A program made the position numbers and the translations under genes. This document shows, in pieces, positions 8,701 to 15,844 of a stretch of 35,600 nt of DNA. This stretch comes from Clostridia bacterium (GTDB lineage Bacteria; Bacillota; Clostridia; Christensenellales; Pumilibacteraceae), in NCBI GenBank assembly GCA_017623455.1, contig JAGAPA010000080.1, positions 1-35,600 of the forward strand, read 5' to 3'. The notes under the pieces are model-generated. The model worked only from the letters and a program-made list of their open reading frames with translations. It was not told where the DNA came from and did not search any database. Every line of letters begins with the position of its first letter. The first letter of the stretch is position 1.

Positions 8701-8839
8701 CTCGTTTGTGCATCTTGACTACCGTATGAGCGGTGTGGGATCTCGATCGTGCGGAGGCGACGATCCTCAAACGGAATGTAGAATAAATAAAGGCGAAAAG
8801 CTGGACTTCACCTTTGTTATAAAACCAACAAAAGCATAA
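5798..8839 (+). CDS. Glycoside hydrolase family 2 beta-galactosidase (LacZ-like)
   Basis: 1013 residues, GTG start after AAGGAG. Domain order is that of LacZ: N-terminal jelly-roll sugar-binding domain (~50-210), immunoglobulin-like domain, TIM barrel (~300-600), then the C-terminal bgal_small-type domain. Signatures are [39 protein letters not shown], the acid/base Glu425 in SLGNESGWG, and the nucleophile Glu513 in [18 protein letters not shown] follows. It has no signal peptide, so it hydrolyses terminal beta-galactosides in the cytoplasm. Length is that of E. coli LacZ. It is transcribed away from an AraC regulator and ends in a terminator. Substrate could be a beta-galactoside other than lactose. 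Confidence 0.93.
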   Translation: [1013 protein letters not shown]

Positions 8840-8845
8840 AAACTC

Positions 8846-8857
8846 ACATACGTATGT
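8846..8857. repeat. Alternating palindrome ACATACGTATGT
   Basis: Identical to the 12-mer at 2420-2431, including the preceding CTC, and 6 bases 3' of the GH2 stop codon. Confidence 0.85.
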
Positions 8858-8867
8858 AAGATAAAAG

Positions 8868-8900
8868 AAAAACAGGACTAAAATTCAGCCCTGTTTTTTT
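8868..8900 (+). terminator. Rho-independent terminator of the GH2 gene
   Basis: AAAAACAGG (8868-8876) pairs with CCTGTTTTT (8890-8898) and is followed by Ts. Confidence 0.85.
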
Positions 8901-9028
8901 GAGGTTATTGTAATAATATACTGAACACTTAAATCGTCGGTTGCAATAAAACCGGCATCGCTGTCATATGATGCGTATAATACACGCCAGCCTTGACTCT
9001 TTCCTCTAACAACCCCTATACGCAGATT
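8885..9028 (-). pseudogene. Possible 3' gene remnant
   Basis: An open frame of 47 codons with no start codon reads ...RGKSQGWRVLYASYDSD.. and stops inside the GH2 terminator. Composition looks coding-like, and a stop codon lies just upstream (9029-9031). I do not recognise a family. It may be the decayed end of a lost gene or chance. Confidence 0.25.
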
Positions 9029-9162
9029 TTAAGAACGAACTCGTGTCATTCCATATCTTTTAAGCTCTCATACAAACCTCAATTATTTTATTTATGATGA
9101 TATAATGCCACCAATTTTATCGCTTGTCTTGACATTTTTGTCCGTTATTTTTAATTGCTTTA

Positions 9163-9525
9163 TTATTCAAAAATAAAATCTAATAATTCTTTTACAATTT
9201 TTCTGTCTGGATTTTTAGTCATACCATAAATTCGAACACCATAACATCCCTTAAAATCCCCTTTTGAAACAGAAGTTATTCTAATATCAAAATGTTTCTT
9301 TAATTCTCTGTAATTATTTAGGCATGTAAAATCTTTATGAGGCAAATATACAATACTCCACTGTTTTGTTAATTTATTGACACCTACCCATTTGTTTGAA
9401 GATGCTATTCTTCTAAGTGTAATATAATCATTTTGATAGTGTGCCATTTGGTCATCCGCAAAACTGCGCTCCGTTTCTCCAATCATGTACACCCTCATTC
9501 TGCTTATTAAATCTGCTATTGTCAT
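9163..9525 (-). CDS. Hypothetical protein, 120 residues
   Basis: Start after AGGAGGAGAG, a strong ribosome site. The protein (MTIADLISRMRVYMIG...) is soluble, mixed alpha/beta, with a central WVGVNKLTKQWSIVYLPH segment and a C-terminal PDRKIVKELLDFIFE helix. I recognise no family or catalytic motif. It is the last gene of the minus-strand group that starts at 11460, 79 bp after the preceding stop codon. Its sequence is visibly more AT-rich than flanking genes. Function unknown. Confidence 0.75.
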   Translation of the reverse strand: MTIADLISRMRVYMIGETERSFADDQMAHYQNDYITLRRIASSNKWVGVNKLTKQWSIVYLPHKDFTCLNNYRELKKHFDIRITSVSKGDFKGCYGVRIYGMTKNPDRKIVKELLDFIFE

Positions 9526-9604
9526 AAATATTACTCTCCTCCTATTAATTATGTCTATTTGTTATTCTACTAAAGTTCCCACTAATAAGCTTCTATTTTG
9601 TCTG

Positions 9605-10465
9605 TTATTTTATCTCTTCGAAAATGTCGGAAACGAGATTCTTTTTCTTGAATCGAAAGCCGTTTGCAAGCCTTACTTTTATTCTGTTATCTCTGTTAAA
9701 ATAGCCGTTAAAATACAGGTGCATCTTTTTTATATTATATTCTTTGTCAACCACGTACGTTTCGTAAATGTCGAGAATATTTGCAACATTTTCCGACATC
9801 GTAGAGCCTCTACGCTCAAGGTATCCGAACATTCCGCTTCTACCTCTTTTTGCTATTATAACCTCTCCGTTTACTCCCTCCATACACGATATAACCTCGG
9901 GAGCTACCATTGCATTAAGGTACGATCCTCCGTCAGAGCCCATAGGATGATCAACGTCAAACCCCACACCCGTATACCTTGCTTCCTCTATCTGTATACT
10001 ACCCAGCTGATCAAGTGCCGTTTTGATAAAATCGCAGTAGGGAAGGTTGAGAGTCAAGCAATCCGTCTTAAGTGCGGATATAAGATGATATGCTGCCTTT
10101 ACAAACTCATCCTTATACACGTAAATAGTACCAAGCAATAAGCTTACCTGCCCAAAATCTCCCATCCAGTCAATATACTCGTCACTATCAATATCCTCAG
10201 GCTCGGCATTTTTTACACTCTCAAATATCGGACGCACGATTTTTTCCGCTTTATCATAATCCGTTTTAACCTCAAACAATCCGAAAATAATCGGATAAAT
10301 CATCTTTTTCAACTCCTCAACGGTTAAACTGTCGGCGTTTGCTTTATATTTATCACTAATCTCTTCGTATTGCGTTTTGTTGTAATCCTCACCCATAACA
10401 TACTTGACGAACATCTGCTGAAGCTCTGCAAATTCTTCTTTACTTAAAATCCTTAACGTTTTCAT
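9605..10465 (-). CDS. Hypothetical protein, ~286 residues
   Basis: The start at 10465 (MKTLRILSKEEFAELQ) follows ACAAGGAGAAG; the open frame upstream reads through this ribosome site. The N-terminal ~170 residues are largely helical (TVEELKKMIYPIIFGLFEV, KAAYHLISALKTD) and look like helical repeats of the TPR kind, though without a clear consensus. A middle segment reads GVGFDVDHPMGSDGGS; the C-terminal part reads IIAKRGRSGMFGYLERRGS and ends in a basic FRFKKK region. No signal peptide or membrane segment. It is in an operon with a winged-helix regulator and a small membrane protein. I do not recognise the family. Confidence 0.75.
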   Translation of the reverse strand: MKTLRILSKEEFAELQQMFVKYVMGEDYNKTQYEEISDKYKANADSLTVEELKKMIYPIIFGLFEVKTDYDKAEKIVRPIFESVKNAEPEDIDSDEYIDWMGDFGQVSLLLGTIYVYKDEFVKAAYHLISALKTDCLTLNLPYCDFIKTALDQLGSIQIEEARYTGVGFDVDHPMGSDGGSYLNAMVAPEVISCMEGVNGEVIIAKRGRSGMFGYLERRGSTMSENVANILDIYETYVVDKEYNIKKMHLYFNGYFNRDNRIKVRLANGFRFKKKNLVSDIFEEIK

Positions 10466-10506
10466 AAAAACTTCTCCTTGTATTACTCTTTTTCTTAACC
10501 GCGACG

Positions 10507-10824
10507 TCAAATTTCTATTTTTTTAGACAAATTCAAAAACACATTTAGGCATTGGTCAGAATACTGATCCAACGAAGCTATTGCCTTTCCTAAATACGGT
10601 GCGTACTTATCTACCAAATACTGAATATTCTGAAATTTCATTCTTATTGAGCTCTTTTTCACGTTTGGAATCCTTGAATGTACTAAGTTTACAAAATCTT
10701 CTATTCTTTGTCTTAAATAATCTTGTCTGGACAAATACTTAAGATACATTTCACAACAAATATAATCTTCTTCATAAGTCCAGTTGTGAAATCCTCTTCC
10801 CGCGCTTTTTCTGTATATATACAT
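10507..10824 (-). CDS. Small protein resembling HNH-associated N-terminal DNA-recognition domains
   Basis: 105 residues; start after AAGGGGAG, two bases past the upstream gene's stop, so translationally linked. The N-terminus reads FHNWTYEEDYICCEMYLKYL and the middle KKSSIRMKFQNIQYLVDKY. A W..EE....Y start followed by an S.RMK..NI..L segment is reminiscent of the N-terminal domain found in some bacterial HNH endonucleases, here standing alone without a nuclease. This link is from memory and weak. Basic and aromatic content suits nucleic acid binding. Confidence 0.7.
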   Translation of the reverse strand: MYIYRKSAGRGFHNWTYEEDYICCEMYLKYLSRQDYLRQRIEDFVNLVHSRIPNVKKSSIRMKFQNIQYLVDKYAPYLGKAIASLDQYSDQCLNVFLNLSKKIEI

Positions 10825-10826
10825 AT

Positions 10827-11174
10827 TTACTCCCCTTTGTATTCCAACATTTTAATAAGTACCGATGTGAGCTTGTCGGCAAGCTTGTCCTTATCTATCT
10901 CGGTAGATTCTGCGTTCGCAATTGCGTTTTTTATAAACTCAATTTCGTTGATACTAAAACGCTTTTGCTTTACGTAATAGCCTTGCTTGCTCTTTTCGAT
11001 AGGATAGCCCACTTCTTGCAAAAACTTGATATTCCTCGACACGGTTTTTCTGTCGCACGGTACTGCAGATGAGATCATATCCACGATTTCCTTTTGCCTC
11101 ATCGGGTGCTTTTCGTCTGTGTTACTCTCCAGAATTTTAAGCACGTATAAAATAAGATGTTTCTTACTGGTCAT
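10827..11174 (-). CDS. Winged-helix (WYL-type N-terminal) transcriptional regulator, short
   Basis: The start is ATG at 11174 (or the adjacent ATG at 11177), placed by GGAGG, which lies in the end of the upstream gene; the two genes overlap by 11-14 bp. About 115 residues. Residues 1-60 form a winged helix (MRQKEIVDMISSAVPCDRKTVSRNI, KFLQEVGYPIEKSKQGYYVK) like the HTH domain that precedes WYL domains. The WYL sensor domain is absent; a helical tail of ~50 residues follows instead. It is probably the autoregulator of this operon (inference). Confidence 0.8.
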   Translation of the reverse strand: MTSKKHLILYVLKILESNTDEKHPMRQKEIVDMISSAVPCDRKTVSRNIKFLQEVGYPIEKSKQGYYVKQKRFSINEIEFIKNAIANAESTEIDKDKLADKLTSVLIKMLEYKGE

Positions 11175-11460
11175 CATTACCTCCAATATTCTCTTCGTCG
11201 TACTCAACGGTTTTGCTTGTCGACTCATTTTTATTTTTTACAGACCTTACGATTATTACAACAAGCCCCACGGGCACGCTTATAATAAAGGTACACGCGT
11301 ACAGCAGAAAAAAGCCAATCCATTTCATCCTATCCTTAAACGTTGTAGCTCTCCCCTCTTCTGCAGGCGAAACTTTTGCACTCATCGTTGCCAGAATTGC
11401 GCATACTCCGATAACTAAGCACGAAATTGCCCCTACTCCAAACGTTATTAACGCATCCAT
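11164..11460 (-). CDS. Small membrane protein, two transmembrane segments
   Basis: 98 residues; start after AAAAGGAGAG. Two hydrophobic helices at ~5-27 (FGVGAISCLVIGVCAILATM) and ~47-72 (WIGFFLLYACTFIISVPVGLVVIIV) are joined by a short charged loop; the C-terminal tail is acidic. It is the first gene of the operon and overlaps the regulator gene. Function unknown; it may anchor the partner proteins at the membrane or sense the envelope. Confidence 0.8.
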   Translation of the reverse strand: MDALITFGVGAISCLVIGVCAILATMSAKVSPAEEGRATTFKDRMKWIGFFLLYACTFIISVPVGLVVIIVRSVKNKNESTSKTVEYDEENIGGNDDQ

Positions 11461-11477
11461 AAAAATTCTCTCCTTTT

Positions 11478-11506
11478 ATTGTATAATAATTTTTTGCTAT
11501 TTTCAA
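11478..11506 (-). promoter_or_regulatory. Promoter of the five-gene operon
   Basis: Minus strand TTGAAA (11501-11506), 17 bp, TACAAT (11478-11483). The ribosome site AAAAGGAG follows within a few bases, so the leader is very short. Confidence 0.75.
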
Positions 11507-11512
11507 GCATAA

Positions 11513-11541
11513 TTGACAAAAATTTTTTGCTCATATATTAT
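11513..11541 (+). promoter_or_regulatory. Orphan plus-strand promoter
   Basis: TTGACA (11513-11518), 17 bp, TATTAT (11536-11541). It is back-to-back with the operon promoter, only 7 bp apart. No gene follows for 480 bp, so it may drive a non-coding transcript through the repeat region or be fortuitous in AT-rich DNA. Confidence 0.5.
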
Positions 11542-11970
11542 AGCATATTTTTCATATACTATTCTACCGCAATTTGTAACAACTTTATTTATATAAAATT
11601 GAAGTACATTTAAAAAACAGAAAGCCTGTAATATCTACCTCATCGTCGGAATTTAACTGCTTTTACATAGCGCCCCCTATATTAATTATACACTTTGGCG
11701 CGTACCAATTTTGCCCCCAATTAGTAAATTTAGTTAAAATCCCGAATGTTGTCTTATTATAGCCTGCGTTCTTGTTTTTTACATTCCACATTAATGGAAT
11801 GTGATTAGGTTTGCGCCGTATCTCTATATCTATTATACAAGTACTACGTACCAATTTCGCCCCATAACGTTTTTACCCGCTGTTGGATTTTGATAATCTT
11901 AGGACAGTACCTCTACTTCTATTATACACGTCAGTACGCACCAATTTTGCCCCATAACAAAATTCTGCGG
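11542..11970. repeat. Three imperfect ~50-bp direct repeats
   Basis: No gene is visible here. Copies lie at 11676-11720, 11818-11868 and 11907-11958. All share a TATTATACA-type segment followed by TACGTACCAATTTTGCCCC, and copies two and three continue CATAAC. Spacing is 142 then 89 bp. A hairpin ACATTCCA...TGGAATGT (11781-11802) lies between the first two. Copy three ends 12 bp before the -35 of the next gene. Repeats like this could be binding sites for a regulator or multiple transposase-binding ends of a lost insertion sequence; the sequence does not decide. Confidence 0.7.
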
Positions 11971-11999
11971 TTGACAAAACGGAGAGAGGGTGATATAAT
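11971..11999 (+). promoter_or_regulatory. Perfect consensus promoter of the HAD gene
   Basis: TTGACA (11971-11976), exactly 17 bp, TATAAT (11994-11999). A strong housekeeping-type promoter 12 bp downstream of the third repeat copy. Confidence 0.9.
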
Positions 12000-12023
12000 A
12001 AAAAAAGAAGATAAGGAGAAGAT

Positions 12024-12734
12024 ATGATTAAAGTTGTTTTGTTTGATCTTGACGGAACGCTTCTGCCTATGGATCAGGATAAATTTATAAAGGCGTACTT
12101 CGGCGGAATTACAAAAAGGCTCGAAAACTTTGGATACGAACCCAAACAGCTTATCTCCGCGATTTGGGCAGGCACGGCTGACATGATAAAAAACGACGGT
12201 GCTACGGCTAACGAACATGTTTTTTGGAAGCGGTTTGTCGACGTGTTCGGAGAAAAAGCCAGAGCGGACGAACCGCATTTTACCGAGTTTTACGAAGAGG
12301 ATTTCGACAAGATTCAGAAGGTTTGCGGATATAACGAAAAAGCGAGCAAGACTATTTGTAAGGTAAAGAGCTTGGGATTGAGAACCGCGCTTGCAACCAA
12401 CCCCATTTTCCCTGCTATCGCCACACAAAAAAGAATAAAGTGGGCAGGATTAAACGTGTCTGATTTCGAGCTTGTTACCACGTATGAAAACTCACGCTTT
12501 TGCAAACCGAATTTAGAATACTATAAGGATATTATAAAATTTTTGGGAGTTGAAGCAAACGAATGTGTTATGGTGGGAAATGACGTGGGCGAGGATATGA
12601 TAACAAAAAATCTTGGCATGAAAGTTTTCTTGCTTACCCCAAACCTTATCAACAAAAACAACGAAGATATTACCATTTATCCTCACGGCGGATATGACGA
12701 GCTTTTGGAGTTTTTGGACAAAGTAAACGCGTAA
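12024..12734 (+). CDS. HAD-superfamily hydrolase (HAD-IA type)
   Basis: 236 residues after ATAAGGAG. Motif I is VVLFDLDGTLLP with Asp8 nucleophile and Asp10. A helical cap follows (~15-100). Motif II is the ALATNPIFP region, the conserved lysine is in RFCKPNLEYYKDI, and motif III is CVMVGNDVGEDM. This is a cytoplasmic phosphatase acting on a small phosphorylated metabolite (family knowledge); the substrate cannot be named. It is a single-gene unit with a perfect promoter and a bidirectional terminator shared with the convergent gene. It is not closely similar to the NagD-like HAD at 2443. Confidence 0.88.
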   Translation: MIKVVLFDLDGTLLPMDQDKFIKAYFGGITKRLENFGYEPKQLISAIWAGTADMIKNDGATANEHVFWKRFVDVFGEKARADEPHFTEFYEEDFDKIQKVCGYNEKASKTICKVKSLGLRTALATNPIFPAIATQKRIKWAGLNVSDFELVTTYENSRFCKPNLEYYKDIIKFLGVEANECVMVGNDVGEDMITKNLGMKVFLLTPNLINKNNEDITIYPHGGYDELLEFLDKVNA

Positions 12735-12760
12735 AATATTGGGATTTTGCTACGTTTTTA

Positions 12761-12774
12761 CGCATACGTATACG
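12761..12774. repeat. Alternating motif CGCATACGTATACG
   Basis: Near-palindromic alternating tract with the recurring CATACGTAT core, 26 bp 3' of the HAD stop codon and before the terminator. Confidence 0.75.
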
Positions 12775-12795
12775 AGATTTTGGACAAAATAAAAA

Positions 12796-12834
12796 AATAA
12801 CGGACTTAGCCGTTTTTAGGTTAGGTCCGTTATT
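12796..12834. terminator. Bidirectional rho-independent terminator
   Basis: AATAACGGAC (12796-12805) pairs with GTCCGTTATT (12825-12834), extended by TTAGCC/GGTTAG with one mismatch, between convergent genes. Confidence 0.85.
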
Positions 12835-12852
12835 ACGTTTTTATTGTATGTT

Positions 12853-13785
12853 CTATTTTGAGAAGTACGCTTGGGGGTTATCTACCGTCAGTTTCCTAAT
12901 TTGCTCATCCGTTATTCCAAGCTGTCTAAGCGCTGGTAATAGCAACTTATGAACGGTGGTAAAATCTCTTTTGGAATTATTGTGCGAAACCAAATCTACA
13001 CCAGTATCACCATAGGCGTAAAAGTCGTGAGATACAACCATTCTATCTCCGTAACCCTTTTTGATTAGCGTTGCCATAGTCTTTGCTTGGCGCTCGTACG
13101 CCGAAGGATAAATTCTGTCAAAACCAAGATAGCATCCGTTATCCAAAACCGATTCTAAGTACTCTACGTCGTCGGTATCACTACAATGACCGATTATGAT
13201 TTTTTCTAAATCTGCACCCATATTTTTGAAAATCTCAATTTGCTTATATGCAGTTTTTAGCCTATGCTCGTTGTGGGCATAAATTGGCAAACCTGTTTCT
13301 TCGTGGGTTATTGCAATTGCTTCTAAAAGCTTTGAATTAACTTCGTCAACGCCCCTATCTCCCGTAGCACATTTCAAAATACCGGGCAGTACTCCACTGT
13401 CCAATATTCCGTTTTTACACTCGTTTATAAAAAACTCCGAAAGATACTGTGCGCTTTTACGTCTTACAGCAAGCTCGTAGTTGTAATAAATTCCACTCGA
13501 TACGATAAAATTAACTCCGCTTTTTTGCGATACGGATTTTATTAAGTTCACGTCACGATACAAATCGATAGGCGTGCCGTCCACAACAGTAGAAAGTCCA
13601 CATTCTTCCCTTGCTTGAGTAAAGAGTGTAACCGCGCGCTCGACCACCTGCTCTTTGTCCATCCAATTTTTCTTAAACGCATGATAAAAGGACGGGCTTA
13701 CACACACAACATGTTCGTGACATAGAGTTTGTCCTAAATCGTTTACGGCTATTTCTCCTAATACGGTATTGATTTTTTTTGTCAT
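12853..13785 (-). CDS. Phosphotriesterase-family metal hydrolase
   Basis: 310 residues after AAGGACG. The metal-ligand set of the phosphotriesterase family is complete: His23 and His25 in LCHEHVV, the candidate carboxylated Lys138 in GILKCATG, His171 in IYAHNEH, His200 in IIGHCSDTDD, and Asp254 in VVSHDF. The family includes lactonases and phosphotriesterase-related proteins using a binuclear metal centre in a TIM barrel (family knowledge). Native substrates are often lactones or esters rather than phosphotriesters. No signal peptide is present. It is 62 bp downstream of an EamA transporter gene, probably co-transcribed, so the transporter may move its substrate or product. Confidence 0.9.
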   Translation of the reverse strand: MTKKINTVLGEIAVNDLGQTLCHEHVVCVSPSFYHAFKKNWMDKEQVVERAVTLFTQAREECGLSTVVDGTPIDLYRDVNLIKSVSQKSGVNFIVSSGIYYNYELAVRRKSAQYLSEFFINECKNGILDSGVLPGILKCATGDRGVDEVNSKLLEAIAITHEETGLPIYAHNEHRLKTAYKQIEIFKNMGADLEKIIIGHCSDTDDVEYLESVLDNGCYLGFDRIYPSAYERQAKTMATLIKKGYGDRMVVSHDFYAYGDTGVDLVSHNNSKRDFTTVHKLLLPALRQLGITDEQIRKLTVDNPQAYFSK

Positions 13786-13847
13786 AAGTTCGTCCTTATA
13801 ATTTTTACTACTGCGCCCAAACTTGCATTTTTCGATTGTCTTAGTAT

Positions 13848-14831
13848 CTATTTAGCTTGCTTAATCTCAGCGCTTTCAATCTCGGTTTGTTCTACCTTGG
13901 TTTGCGCAATCTCAGCGCTCTCAATCTCGGCTTTTTCTGTTTTTTTCTTACTCTTAAGATTAGATATATAAATACCTAAACAAATCAGCACGAAAGACAC
14001 CGCGTACTGCCATTGAAAAATATTTTCCCTCAGTAGCAAACAGCTTAGTATGCTAGAGAAAATCGGCACGCTAAACCTAATAATTAAAAGGTTTGAAAGA
14101 TTACCCTTTCGCATAATAGTATACCACAAAGTATAACTGAATACCGACGCAAAACAAATATAGATAATTACCCACAAATCAAGGTTAAAGCCGATATATA
14201 CCTTACCGCCCATAACAAAACCTGCGACCAAAAGCACCACACCGCCTATAAATTGCGAACCTGCAGTTACGGCAACGGGGTCTGATTTAGGAGCAATCTT
14301 TTTACTAATAATATCGCTAAAAACCAGGAAAAAAGACGCGAATACAGTCAATAAATCGCCTATTTTAAACGAAAATCCGCTATCTGATACACTTGTTACT
14401 GCAACACCTACAAAGCCCAGCAACACCCCTACAAGTTTTTTTATGCTGAACTTTTCGTCTTTAAAAAACATCCACGAAAAGCACACGAAAAATAGCGAGC
14501 CGACTTGTTTTAGGATAGAAGTCATAGTAGGCTGTGCAGTCTGCAATCCTACGTACAAAAATCCGTAATGCAGTATTATTGCAAAAACTCCTACCATTAC
14601 CACCTGAACTCCGCTTTCCTTTATGGTAAGAAGGGTAGCTTTCTTGCGCGTAATAAATGCAAAGATTAGCAAGCCTGCTCCGCTTATAGAAAATCTTATT
14701 CCTGCAAACAAAAGAGAAGACGCCACACCCTGTACGTGATAAACGTTATTTCCTACTTTTAGCACAGGATAGAGCGAGCCCCATAAAAACATTACTATAA
14801 GTATTAAAATTACCGAAAGTTTTTTACTCAT
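13848..14831 (-). CDS. EamA/DMT-family transporter with a repeated C-terminal tail
   Basis: 327 residues after AAGGAAC. About ten hydrophobic helices, beginning KLSVILILIVMFLWGSLYPVLK, in two related halves (EamA repeats), typical of drug/metabolite transporters of ~300 residues. After the last helix comes a charged tail of ~33 residues in which TEIESAEI and AEIESAEI repeat, encoded by an imperfect ~50-bp direct repeat at 13855-13935. Such a tail is not part of the usual family length and may be a coiled coil. The first gene of a likely two-gene unit with the phosphotriesterase-like hydrolase. Confidence 0.88.
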   Translation of the reverse strand: MSKKLSVILILIVMFLWGSLYPVLKVGNNVYHVQGVASSLLFAGIRFSISGAGLLIFAFITRKKATLLTIKESGVQVVMVGVFAIILHYGFLYVGLQTAQPTMTSILKQVGSLFFVCFSWMFFKDEKFSIKKLVGVLLGFVGVAVTSVSDSGFSFKIGDLLTVFASFFLVFSDIISKKIAPKSDPVAVTAGSQFIGGVVLLVAGFVMGGKVYIGFNLDLWVIIYICFASVFSYTLWYTIMRKGNLSNLLIIRFSVPIFSSILSCLLLRENIFQWQYAVSFVLICLGIYISNLKSKKKTEKAEIESAEIAQTKVEQTEIESAEIKQAK

Positions 14832-14881
14832 TACAGTTTTGTTCCTTGATTATTGCCGACGTTGCGGTATGATGCGCGTAT

Positions 14882-14910
14882 ATCATAGCACAAAACAGTC
14901 AAAAAGTAAA
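14882..14910 (-). promoter_or_regulatory. Promoter of the transporter gene
   Basis: Minus strand TTTACT (14905-14910), 17 bp, TATGAT (14882-14887). Confidence 0.55.
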
Positions 14911-14962
14911 TATCAAAAACGACACAATTTGACTTATTTGATACTTAAAATTTCAACTATTA

Positions 14963-15004
14963 AAAAACTGCGGATAAACCTTATATAATTTAACCGCAGT
15001 TTTT
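14963..15004. terminator. Rho-independent terminator
   Basis: AAAAACTGCGG (14963-14973) pairs with CCGCAGTTTTT (14994-15004). It lies downstream of the minus-strand lipoprotein gene and before the transporter promoter. Confidence 0.8.
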
Positions 15005-15277
15005 ATACGCAGGCGTACTCCCAATATTGTTATTTAGCAAAACAATAACACAAATTTTGTAAGCACTTTTGCTCTAAATATAATAAATTTAAGTTATTAC
15101 TTGCAAAGTCTGTAACCGAACAAAACACGCTGTATTTCGTAGTGGTACTAAAAAGCTATAAGTCATATCAAAATTCAATAACCCACTAAAGTTTGTACTT
15201 TTCTTTGTTCTGCAATATTATTTTAGATCAAGCGTTACGCTTGAAATATCAACCTACTGTTGCGAATGAGCCTTATT
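15005..15277. other. Gene-free spacer with hairpins
   Basis: No gene is seen. It contains AGGCGTACTCCCAATAT, shared with 3573-3589, a GTTATT/AATAAC hairpin just after it, and the perfect small hairpin TCAAGCGT-T-ACGCTTGA (15228-15244). Confidence 0.6.
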
Positions 15278-15844
15278 TTATTCCGGCAATAATTCTACAG
15301 AAATTTCAAAAGTTTTGAGATTCACTATTACGTCGTACGTGCCCGGATTTTTGAAATTGCCACCTGCCGTTATAAGGTCGGATGCTACCGCGGACAGATC
15401 GTACGTTTTGTATTTTTCCGTATGAAACTTAGGTAGGCTCGTCGTGTACTTGGTGGTAACCTCCACACGCTGACGGAAAACGTAAGGTACTGAAGCGTCG
15501 TAGGGCGACAAAACGTTAAAATTATCACCGTCGTAATACACACAACTATACGTTGCCGTGTCGGGGTTGAGAAGACGCAAGTTCACCTCGTACGTTTTTC
15601 TGTTTATATAAATATCGTAATTGCCGCCTACGTTTACGATTACGTTGCTGTCGCTCTCCACTTCCGCCAACTTAAAGTCAAGGTCTTCTTTTACCGTGAC
15701 CTTATAATTACTTGTGTGAACGTTGTTGAAAAAGCTGATAAGCTTGTTGGCTTCAACGCTGAAATTGCTTATCATGAACTCGTCTGCATTTTCGGGATTT
15801 ACGCTCATTGCTACCAGTCTGTTTTTACGCTGTAGATACTGCAA
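15278..15844 (-). CDS. Lipoprotein, C-terminal part in the -1 frame
   Basis: The frame opens at 15844 but has no credible start: the first codon is TTG without a ribosome site, and the first ATG is about ten codons inside. It overlaps the upstream lipoprotein frame by 34 bp in the -1 frame, and the A-run at 15822-15826 is where the frames can be joined. Joined, the protein would be ~363 residues and this part would form its second half, with two related beta-rich units ending TYEVNLRL and TFEISVELLPE. The units resemble the first half (DTLKFDMEY). Most likely the 3' part of one frameshifted gene, whether from a real mutation, a sequencing error or programmed slippage. Confidence 0.65.
   Translation of the reverse strand: MQYLQRKNRLVAMSVNPENADEFMISNFSVEANKLISFFNNVHTSNYKVTVKEDLDFKLAEVESDSNVIVNVGGNYDIYINRKTYEVNLRLLNPDTATYSCVYYDGDNFNVLSPYDASVPYVFRQRVEVTTKYTTSLPKFHTEKYKTYDLSAVASDLITAGGNFKNPGTYDVIVNLKTFEISVELLPE

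Noticed and set aside
9485-10141. 218-codon plus-strand frame opposite the 286-residue hypothetical protein
   Set aside because: The minus strand has good ribosome sites and operon spacing; this frame has neither.
11676-11958. CRISPR array
   Set aside because: Only three imperfect ~50-bp copies with spacings of 142 and 89 bp and no cas genes; not a CRISPR pattern.
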